Source: JBBDYG01 sp040901765
Lineage (GTDB): Bacteria > Planctomycetota > Planctomycetia > Pirellulales > Lacipirellulaceae
Assembly (NCBI GenBank): GCA_040901765.1
Contig: JBBDYG010000117.1
Span: 1-11,732, forward strand
DNA: 11,732 nt
Direction: 5' to 3'
Shown: positions 5,925 to 11,732 of the stretch, piece after piece
Layout of the letters: every line of letters starts with the position of its first letter
Position numbering within the stretch: the first letter of the stretch is position 1
Made by a program: the position numbers and the translations under genes
Notes under the pieces: model-generated
What the model was told of the DNA's origin: nothing
The model's input: only the letters and a program-made list of their open reading frames with translations
Database searches by the model: none

Positions 5925-8432
5925 ATGTTGCGGACCATTCAGACAATGCTTCTAGTCGCCGTTGGATTGTTCGGTGTGGAAGCGTCATTGAACCCACTCT
6001 GGGCGGCGGACGCGACACCCGGGCAACAATCCGCAAGTGCGCAAGCGCAAGCCCCCGAGCAACCGAATATTTCGGCTGAAATCGTGGCTTGGGCTGGATT
6101 TGGCTCCCACCGCGTTCTGCTGAAGGTCGACCCCGTCGAGTTGGACGATCAAGATTCGGACGAGTTGCTCGCACAAGTGGACATCGACTGGGAATCGCTG
6201 ATGAAAAGCATCGGCGAAAATGGCAAGGCCGATCTGCGGACGATTCAAGTAATGCAAGTCGATGTCAACAGCGGCCGACCGATCCTCCATTCGGATTACG
6301 CCTACCAGCGTGGCCCGTACGATCGTGCCTTTCGCTGGTACGACGACGTAATACCCTACGAGTTTTCCGAAGTTCTTGCGCCCTCCAGTTACACCGATGG
6401 CGAACGCCGCCGCCGCACGAATGTTCGCGCCGGGCACATGTACAACGCCGTCGGCGACTGGAAGTCCGGCAAGTTCGCGTGGACTCATACTCAGCTCGGC
6501 GACAAGCCGTCCTACTACGCGGTTTACTTCGACCCGATCGATGCCGACACGGTTCCGCCGGCAGCGCCGCCGACCGGCTGGTTGGGCGATGCCATGCCAC
6601 GACACGCCCGATGGGGCGACAGCTCCACCGGTGCCGATACTACCCAGATTGCGCTCGATGACTGGAATGACGATGGGATGTTCGACATTGTGTACGGGGA
6701 GCAATACGGGCAACTGTTTTTCATGCTTAATCAGGGGACGCGCGAAGCGCCCGAGTTTGGGCCGAGCCGGATGATTCTTGAGGCCGACGGCAACCCGCTC
6801 GATATTGGGGTCCACGCCGCGCCGCTAGTGATCGATTGGGATGACGACGGCGCGAAAGACTTGCTCGTCGGCACCTATCAGAATCGCATCGCTTTCTTCC
6901 GCAACACGGGAACAAACGACGCCAGGTCGTTCGAGTTTAAGGGATTCTTACGCGATTCCACCGGCGAGTTTCTCGCGCTGCCCGTAACGCCGGTCGCTCA
7001 AAAAAGCGAGGGCGCTTTCAAGGAGGACTATTTTCCCGTTACGACGGCGGTCGATTGGGATGACGACGGCGACTTGGACCTATTGTGCGGCGGTTACATC
7101 ACTGGACGCGTTTATTTCTATCGAAACACCGGTCGGCAAGACGAACTGCCGGTCCTGGAGCTCGTCGGCCCGATCGCTGCCGATGGCGAGCCGATCAATG
7201 TACGCGACTGGTGCGCCGCGCCGTGCGCCGCCGACTTGAACGGTGACGGCTTGCTCGACTTGGTCGTCGGTTCGTACACGTGGGATGCCGACCAAGTGGA
7301 ACGACCATCCTTTTTGCGGTACTTCGTTAATACCGGGACGGCAGCCGATCCTCAGCTTAAGGAAATGCCATTGCCTGTGCGGGGCGAGATCACGCCGCTG
7401 CGTCTTCCCCACCCTCGCCCCTCGGATGTCAACGACGATGGCCTGCCCGACTTGGTTGTTTCGACTGGAAGCAACATCATCATCTATCCCAATGTGGGAA
7501 CGCCGACGGAACCTCTATTCGACATCGATCAGGATCCAATCCGGGCCGCCTGGGGAAATGCTCAAGCTAAAGTCGCGCATCAGGTGCTCGACTGGAATCA
7601 CGACGGCTGGCCGGACTTGGTCGACGACTACACGATTCGGCTCAATGATGGAATCGGCAAACCCTACTTTTGGACGAAGACCGAACCCGTGCTGCCAGAG
7701 GGCATGCATATCGCTCACCCCGTTGAATTGGGCGATGGGCATTTCTATCCCTATCTGCACGATCTAAATCACGATGGAAAGATCGACGTCCTGTTCGGCG
7801 ACTGGTATGGCCACGTCTGGTTCCATCGCAACCAGAGCACCGATCAAGACAAGAATTTCGACGCCGAAGGGCTAAAGCTCGAGACATCCGACGGCGCCCC
7901 AATCAAAGTGGGGCCGATCGGCGGCGATACGGAAAGCGACTTTCAAGCGCTGCAGGGCGCCCGCACGACGTTGGTTGCCGGAGACTACGACGGCGACGGC
8001 CTCGGCGACCTGATCGTCGGGGACACCTATGGAAAGGTTCGTTACTTCAAGAACGTCGGCCCGCAGGAATCACCCCGCTTTGCGCCGCCAGAATTGATCG
8101 CGGATCTAAAATCGCGACTGCACGTGGAACAGGCCGATTGGAACCGCGACGGTCGGCTGGACGTGATCGTGTCGGGGAGCAATCACAAGATTTACGTGCT
8201 TCTCAACGAAGGCTCGTCAGGCGCGGCCAAATTCGGAGAGCCCGTTCCTTTGGATGTAGAGATCAAAGGACCGATTGCGATGGTCGCCGACTTCAACCGA
8301 GATGGTGATGATGACTTGCTGGTAAACGGCACCCAAGGAACGACGTTCGTCGAGCGTTCGTTTTTGGAGCATGGCTACGCACCGGCGCGGGTGCTTAAGA
8401 TCGAAAGCCTCAAGAAAGAAAGCAAAGACTGA
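5925..8432 (+). CDS. Large secreted FG-GAP/VCBS-repeat beta-propeller protein
   Basis: An 835-residue protein with a signal peptide (MLRTIQTMLLVAVGLFGVEAS, ending near AADA at about 27). About 210 residues follow without recognised motifs but with a segment about adjustments to a beta-rich fold (for example FAWTHTQLGDKPSYYAVYF). From about residue 245 to 800 there are ten copies of a calcium-loop motif of the form D-x-[ND]-x-D-G-x-x-D, each followed by a beta-strand block such as YGQLFFMLNQGT or NRIAFFRNTGT: DWNDDGMFD, DWDDDGAKD, DWDDDGDLD, DLNGDGLLD, DVNDDGLPD, DWNHDGWPD, DLNHDGKID, DYDGDGLGD, DWNRDGRLD and DFNRDGDDD. This predicts one or two integrin-like propellers stabilised by calcium. 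No catalytic motif is visible. In this operon it could bind glycan or hold enzymes at the cell surface, but that is inference. It starts 62 bp after the SGNH gene and closes the run. Confidence 0.88.
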   Translation: MLRTIQTMLLVAVGLFGVEASLNPLWAADATPGQQSASAQAQAPEQPNISAEIVAWAGFGSHRVLLKVDPVELDDQDSDELLAQVDIDWESLMKSIGENGKADLRTIQVMQVDVNSGRPILHSDYAYQRGPYDRAFRWYDDVIPYEFSEVLAPSSYTDGERRRRTNVRAGHMYNAVGDWKSGKFAWTHTQLGDKPSYYAVYFDPIDADTVPPAAPPTGWLGDAMPRHARWGDSSTGADTTQIALDDWNDDGMFDIVYGEQYGQLFFMLNQGTREAPEFGPSRMILEADGNPLDIGVHAAPLVIDWDDDGAKDLLVGTYQNRIAFFRNTGTNDARSFEFKGFLRDSTGEFLALPVTPVAQKSEGAFKEDYFPVTTAVDWDDDGDLDLLCGGYITGRVYFYRNTGRQDELPVLELVGPIAADGEPINVRDWCAAPCAADLNGDGLLDLVVGSYTWDADQVERPSFLRYFVNTGTAADPQLKEMPLPVRGEITPLRLPHPRPSDVNDDGLPDLVVSTGSNIIIYPNVGTPTEPLFDIDQDPIRAAWGNAQAKVAHQVLDWNHDGWPDLVDDYTIRLNDGIGKPYFWTKTEPVLPEGMHIAHPVELGDGHFYPYLHDLNHDGKIDVLFGDWYGHVWFHRNQSTDQDKNFDAEGLKLETSDGAPIKVGPIGGDTESDFQALQGARTTLVAGDYDGDGLGDLIVGDTYGKVRYFKNVGPQESPRFAPPELIADLKSRLHVEQADWNRDGRLDVIVSGSNHKIYVLLNEGSSGAAKFGEPVPLDVEIKGPIAMVADFNRDGDDDLLVNGTQGTTFVERSFLEHGYAPARVLKIESLKKESKD

Positions 8433-8458
8433 TTCGGGGGGCCGAGCCCACAGCACAG
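8433..8458. terminator. Possible weak bidirectional hairpin between convergent genes
   Basis: The 26 bp between the two convergent stop codons contain GGGC-CGA-GCCC, a 4-bp GC stem with a 3-nt loop. There is no T-run on either side. It is the only candidate terminator between the operon and the convergent gene, and it is weak. Confidence 0.25.
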
Positions 8459-9448
8459 TTAGCCGCCACTCGCGTGCTCGCCTTCCGAGTTCTTGGGTAA
8501 AGCCGCCGGCGTGGTGATGCCGTCAAACGCATTCCTGATTTCGATGATGTCTTTGGCGCCCGAGGCGCTGATTCCAATCGTCTCGATCGAAGCGTCCGTA
8601 TCCGCCGATGCATGGAAACGATTGAAGCACACCCAGGCAGCGGCGTCGGCGGCGATGCACACGCCGTATTTCATATTGCGGACATTGTTGTCGACAATCG
8701 TCGCCTCGGCATTCGTGGCGACCCACACGCCGTAGCTGCGAGGAAGCACTTCGCTCGCCGCCATATCGTTCTTCGCCACGAGGCAATCCTGGCTTACTTC
8801 CGCGCTGAATAATACGAAGACGGTTTCGACGTTTACGTCTTGGGCGGCCTTGCCTTTGGGGCTGGCCATAAAGCGATTGTTCGTGATCACTACGTTTTCG
8901 GCACCGATATTGATCCCGATGACGTAGGTGCTGTCCTTGGCCTTCGCCAGATCGTAACGAAAGTTTTCAAACACATTGTCGGAGATCACGACATCCTTGG
9001 ATTGAGCCACGTTGATTCCAATATAGGGAATATCATCGAAGCGAATGTCGCGGATTCGCAGCCTCTCGTTTTGCGTGCAATGCAAATTAAACCAAAAACC
9101 GCCGACAGTGCCGTTGGTGATCGTTACACCCGTTCGGTCGGGCGCCACAATTCCAAAGGTGCCCTCTTTCGGTGCGCCGGTATAGCGAATGGCGTGCCCA
9201 CAAAGATCGATCGTTACATCGTCGGCCTCAATCGTGATGCCGGTGCCGCGATCCACCTGAATATCCTGTTGCAAACAGTATCGCCCTGGTTCTGCAATAA
9301 CTCCGTTCTTGGGAACGGGCTGCCACTCGGCTGACTTCGTCGCGCGCGGAGATTCCTCATCTGAAGCAGCGCGGCAGTCGACGTCGAGTACGCCGCTTGC
9401 AAGCCAAAGCAGCACGATACAGCATTCGGTCCACATTGTGCGTCTCAT
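8459..9448 (-). CDS. Secreted right-handed parallel beta-helix protein
   Basis: A 329-residue protein read leftward from ATG at 9448-9446, chosen because AAGGG (9460-9456 on this strand) lies 7 nt upstream and a signal peptide follows at once (MRRTMWTECCIVLLWLASGV). The frame is open 30 codons further upstream, but that part lacks a leader. The body has repeated short beta-strand turns typical of PbH1 coils: GITIEADDVTIDLCGHAI, GVTITNGTVGGFW, RLRIRDIRFDD, DVVISDNVFENF, NVVITNNRFM, EATIVDNNVRNM. This pattern is shared by pectate-lyase-like, NosD-like and other carbohydrate-active or surface proteins. I see no pectate lyase or GH28 catalytic signature, so the substrate is unknown. It is convergent with the operon and separately transcribed. 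No convincing promoter was found upstream. Confidence 0.82.
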   Translation of the reverse strand: MRRTMWTECCIVLLWLASGVLDVDCRAASDEESPRATKSAEWQPVPKNGVIAEPGRYCLQQDIQVDRGTGITIEADDVTIDLCGHAIRYTGAPKEGTFGIVAPDRTGVTITNGTVGGFWFNLHCTQNERLRIRDIRFDDIPYIGINVAQSKDVVISDNVFENFRYDLAKAKDSTYVIGINIGAENVVITNNRFMASPKGKAAQDVNVETVFVLFSAEVSQDCLVAKNDMAASEVLPRSYGVWVATNAEATIVDNNVRNMKYGVCIAADAAAWVCFNRFHASADTDASIETIGISASGAKDIIEIRNAFDGITTPAALPKNSEGEHASGG

Positions 9449-9844
9449 ATCAATTCCCTTCGAGTTCAGTGGTAAGCAAAGCACGCGGAGTCGGCGGACA
9501 TTCGATTCGCCCGTGAACTTGTCGCACTGCACGCTCAAGATGTGCGATATCCGTCGGCGCGACGTTCCAATCCGAAGGTTTACTCGTCAATGGTGCCGCC
9601 CCGGCATCCCTTCGCTTTCGGCAATTCTGCAAAGTCGATGCTGTGAGCCAGTATACCCTTTGCGATGTGCGGCGGCCAGCATAGCAGCAAATGTGAAAAT
9701 CCCGTCCTAATACAACAAGACATTGGATGGGCCTATCGTCAACGTCGTGTGGCTTATGGAGAAGCACGGCGCGATTGTCGAGATCACGCCGCAGATCAGC
9801 CGAGTTATCAGTTCGGCTTGCGGATGCCCTGGCCGGTTGCGGCA
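9449..9844. other. Stretch without an intact gene, upstream of the beta-helix gene
   Basis: About 400 bp with no convincing intact gene. The open frames here give unnatural, Arg/Ser-rich products. A TATACT on the minus strand (9650-9655) resembles a -10 box, but its -35 position reads TGGCCG, so I do not call a promoter. From 9711 a 54-codon plus-strand frame without a start codon reads like protein and may be part of a decayed gene. This is probably the debris of a gene disrupted together with the fragment at 9845-10033. Confidence 0.5.
9456..9460 (-). promoter_or_regulatory. Shine-Dalgarno AAGGG for the beta-helix gene
   Basis: On the minus strand AAGGG stands 7 nt before the ATG at 9448. 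It is the basis for choosing that start over the longer open frame beginning at 9538. Confidence 0.6.
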
Positions 9845-10033
9845 CCCAGTGTGGTCTACAGCCCCCTCGGCGTAGGTTACAGCCACCTCATGCGCGCCGA
9901 ATGCCACGCGCACATCTGGCTCGACAGGAACGGATACGACTACGACGTCGTCACCGAGCTTGACCTGCATCGCGATCCGGACATGCTCAAGGGCTACCAA
10001 GTGCTGTTCATCAACGGTCACAGCGAATACTAG
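9845..10033 (+). pseudogene. Fragment of an N,N-dimethylformamidase large-subunit-like protein
   Basis: About 62 codons read like the conserved middle of the N,N-dimethylformamidase beta-subunit-like family: SPLGVGYSHLMRAE, then WLDRNGYDYDVVTELDLHRD, then LKGYQVLFINGHSEY. The family normally continues with Trp-Ser after GHSEY, but here the frame hits TAG at 10031-10033, directly where the IS21 end begins. No credible N-terminus is present: upstream in this frame the translation (9665-9844) does not look like the family, and a different frame looks more protein-like. So this is an internal piece, truncated on both sides, not a working enzyme. The family contains a metal-dependent amidase and many uncharacterised planctomycete relatives of unknown substrate. 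Assignment is from memory of the family pattern. Confidence 0.65.
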
Positions 10034-10050
10034 TGTCACCGTGCATCCAT

Positions 10051-10094
10051 AACCAGCCACCCGTGAGCATTTTCGGCATTTTCAAAACCAGCCA
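10051..10094 (+). repeat. Subterminal direct repeats at the IS left end
   Basis: AACCAGCCA occurs at 10051-10059 and again at 10086-10094, a 35-bp period. Between them GCATTTTC occurs twice, at 10067-10074 and 10076-10083. In IS21-type elements repeated subterminal sequences are binding sites for the IstA transposase, and these are likely the same. Confidence 0.6.
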
Positions 10095-10148
10095 TTTTGC
10101 AGCGATAGGAATTCGTCCTACTGGACCTTCAGCGGCAGTGCCGCAGAA

Positions 10149-10153
10149 AGAGG
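10149..10153 (+). promoter_or_regulatory. Shine-Dalgarno AGAGG of istA
   Basis: AGAGG lies 6 nt before ATG 10160. The translation from that ATG begins directly with the helix-turn-helix region expected at the IstA N-terminus, so the start is well supported. Confidence 0.65.
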
Positions 10154-10159
10154 TCTGGG

Positions 10160-11732
10160 ATGGCGAATCAGCTCAAGATGGCAGTGATCGACGCGATATT
10201 AACATTGCACGGGCAAGGCTGGTCGCAGCGGGCGATCGCCAGTTGGCTGGAAGTGAACCGCGAGACGGTCTCGCGGCACCTCCGGCTGTTGGGTGACAGT
10301 TCAAAACCGGCCAATCTGCACGCCGGGAATCAGCCGCCGGCGCCGGAGGCCACGTTGCCGGTCCGTCGCAGCTATTGCGACCGTTTTCAGGAGAGCATCG
10401 AAGCGAAGCGGTTGGCGGGCCTCACGGCCCAGCGCATTTACCAGGACTTGGTGGCCGAACTGGGCTTCGCGTGTAGTTACTCGACGGTGCAGCGCTACGT
10501 CCGCCGGTTGGAACGGACTTTGCCGCTGCCGTTTCGGCGATTGGAATGCGCACCTGGTGAAGAGGCGCAGGTCGATTTTGGCGTGGGAGCGCCGCTTGTC
10601 ACGGTGGACGGCCAGCGACGGAGGACGCACGTGTTTCGCAGCGTGCTGTCGCACTCCCGTAAGGCCTACAGCGAAGCGGGCGACCGGCAGACCACCGACA
10701 ATTTTATTCGCTGTCTGGAGAACGCTTTTGTCCATTTTGGAGGCGTGCCTCAGACGCAGGTGATCGACAATTTGAAGGCGGCCGTGACGCAGGCCGACTG
10801 GTACGATCCGGAGCTCAACCCCAAGCTCCGCGCGTTCGCCGCTCACTACGGGGTGGCAGTGTTGCCGACCAAGCCGCGGACGCCGCGACACAAGGGAAAG
10901 GTCGAACGGGGCGTGGGCTACGTGCAATCGAACGCCTTAAAGGGTCATTCGTTCGCGAGCCTCGCCGCGCAGAATGCGCATCTGGTCGAGTGGGAGACGA
11001 ACGTCGCCGACTGCCGCATTCACGGCACGACGCGCAAGCAAGTCGGAATCTTGTTTCGCGAGATGGAAGGTCCGGCATTGCGGCCGTTGCCTGCCGAACG
11101 ATTCCCGCTATTTTACGAGGCCCAACGAACGGTCCATCGCGACGGGCACGTCTCCGTCGAGCGGGCCTACTACTCGGTTCCGGTCGAGTATCTCACCCGC
11201 ACGGTGTGGGTCCGCTGGGATGCGCGGCTGGTGCGGATCTTCAATCATCGGCTGGAACAGACCGCCATCCATGCCAAACAGCCTCCGGGGAAGTTCAGCA
11301 CCCAACGGACGCACATCGCCACGGAGAAGATCAACGGCGTCGAGCGGGGGGCAGCCTGGCTATTGCAGAAGGCGGGCGCGATCGGACCGCACGCCGAGGC
11401 GTGGGCCGCGGCAATGCTCGAGCAGCGGGGCGTCGAAGGGTTGCGGGTGTTGCAGGGACTTTCGGCGCTGGCTGCCAAGCACGGCGCCTCGGCCATCGAT
11501 GCGGCTTGTAAAGTGGCCCAGAGCTACGCCGCCTATCGTCTCCGCACGGTGCGCGAATTGGTGAAGCGGCACGCGCCGGAGCAAGTCGAGTTCGAGTTTC
11601 TGGCCGAACATCCGCTGATCCGGAACTTGTCCGACTACAGCGCCGTCGCCCGTCGCGCGATCCAGCGCACCGAGTTGGCCACGCTCGGGGGAAGGAACCA
11701 GCCGGGCCCCCCGGTTCCTTCCCCCGAACCCC
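10160..11732 (+). CDS. istA: IS21-family transposase IstA, open at the right edge
   Basis: An ORF of 524 codons without a stop, from ATG 10160 to the edge of the window. The N-terminus is a helix-turn-helix domain (QGWSQRAIASWLEVNRETVSRHLR, about 19-42, split by a turn) used for binding the IS ends. The DDE catalytic domain follows: Asp139 in EAQVDFG, Asp203 in VIDNLKAAV and Glu249 in HKGKVERGVGYVQ, with 45 residues between the second Asp and the Glu. The C-terminal part (about 310-500) includes SVERAYYSVPVEYL and HPLIRNLSDYSAVARRA, common in IstA. The enzyme cuts and joins the IS ends, working with the ATPase IstB, which is expected just downstream. No frameshift is seen, so the transposase appears intact as far as visible. 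The last 15 codons encode a Gly/Pro-rich tail over an inverted repeat, and the true C-terminus is unknown. Confidence 0.92.
   Translation, partial: MANQLKMAVIDAILTLHGQGWSQRAIASWLEVNRETVSRHLRLLGDSSKPANLHAGNQPPAPEATLPVRRSYCDRFQESIEAKRLAGLTAQRIYQDLVAELGFACSYSTVQRYVRRLERTLPLPFRRLECAPGEEAQVDFGVGAPLVTVDGQRRRTHVFRSVLSHSRKAYSEAGDRQTTDNFIRCLENAFVHFGGVPQTQVIDNLKAAVTQADWYDPELNPKLRAFAAHYGVAVLPTKPRTPRHKGKVERGVGYVQSNALKGHSFASLAAQNAHLVEWETNVADCRIHGTTRKQVGILFREMEGPALRPLPAERFPLFYEAQRTVHRDGHVSVERAYYSVPVEYLTRTVWVRWDARLVRIFNHRLEQTAIHAKQPPGKFSTQRTHIATEKINGVERGAAWLLQKAGAIGPHAEAWAAAMLEQRGVEGLRVLQGLSALAAKHGASAIDAACKVAQSYAAYRLRTVRELVKRHAPEQVEFEFLAEHPLIRNLSDYSAVARRAIQRTELATLGGRNQPGPPVPSPEP
11685..11727. repeat. Perfect 15-bp inverted repeat at the 3' end of visible istA
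   Basis: TCGGGGGAAGGAACC at 11685-11699 is the exact reverse complement of GGTTCCTTCCCCCGA at 11713-11727, with a 13-nt GC-rich spacer. The repeat lies inside the open istA frame and would form a strong hairpin in the mRNA. Possible roles include influence on istA/istB expression or a small palindromic element sitting in the gene end. Confidence 0.85.

Larger units (their letters stand above)
10034..11732 (+). mobile_element. IS21-family insertion sequence, left part (runs off the window)
   Basis: The element seems to begin with TGTCACCGTGCATCC at 10034, immediately after the truncated gene. IS21-family ends commonly start TGTCA and carry several subterminal repeats, and such repeats are seen at 10051-10094. 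A 126-bp leader precedes the istA-type transposase. IS21 elements are about 2-2.5 kb and carry istA and istB, so the remaining istB and the right terminus should lie past the right edge. The exact left boundary could be off by a few bases because the right end and target duplication cannot be compared. Confidence 0.8.

Noticed and set aside
5248..6174. 308-codon minus-strand open frame
   Set aside because: Lies across two well-supported plus-strand genes, with unnatural composition and no recognisable motif.
9650..9655. TATACT as a minus-strand -10 box for the beta-helix gene
   Set aside because: No fitting -35 element (TGGCCG) and about 200 bp from the start codon.
10293..11564. Several plus- and minus-strand open frames inside the transposase
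   Set aside because: All are out of frame with istA, which runs uninterrupted from 10160 with its catalytic residues.
1..11732. CRISPR array, tRNA, rRNA or riboswitch
   Set aside because: No regularly spaced repeats, cloverleaf-like arms or conserved RNA cores were seen on reading both strands, though no software was used.

Overview
The window looks like a chromosomal segment from a planctomycete, probably of the Pirellulales type. The evidence is moderately high GC, a PEP-CTERM (exosortase-sorted) protein, many exported enzymes, a Tat-signal aldolase, an SGNH hydrolase behind an Ig-like domain, and a large FG-GAP/VCBS propeller protein. This assignment is inferred from gene style; no rRNA or other marker gene is present.

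Region 1 (1-8432, all + strand) is a tightly packed run of seven genes with gaps of about 2 to 90 bp. In order they are: the 3' end of a PEP-CTERM protein, a BNR/Asp-box sialidase-like protein, a cyclically permuted kelch mutarotase (NanM-like), a short-chain dehydrogenase/reductase, a dihydrodipicolinate synthase/N-acetylneuraminate lyase-type aldolase with a twin-arginine signal, an SGNH/GDSL hydrolase, and an 835-residue VCBS-repeat protein. The set resembles a sialic-acid-type scavenging pathway (glycosidase, epimerase, lyase, O-deacetylase, dehydrogenase). However, the sialidase-like protein lacks the FRIP arginine motif, and the aldolase has lost the usual Thr-Thr and Tyr of its active site while keeping the Schiff-base lysine. 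I therefore read it as an uncharacterised, largely exported pathway for an unknown acidic sugar or glycan. This is the most interesting part of the window.

Region 2 (8459-9448, - strand) is a secreted right-handed beta-helix protein convergent with the operon. Its stop lies 26 bp from the last operon gene.

Region 3 (about 9449-10033) holds no intact gene. It carries remnants, including a clear fragment of an N,N-dimethylformamidase large-subunit-like protein that stops where an insertion sequence begins.

Region 4 (10034-11732, running off the window) is the left part of an IS21-family insertion sequence. It has a TGTCA-type terminus with subterminal repeats and an istA transposase open for 524 codons to the window edge. 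A 15-bp perfect inverted repeat sits near the 3' end of the visible istA. The expected istB and the right terminus are outside the window.
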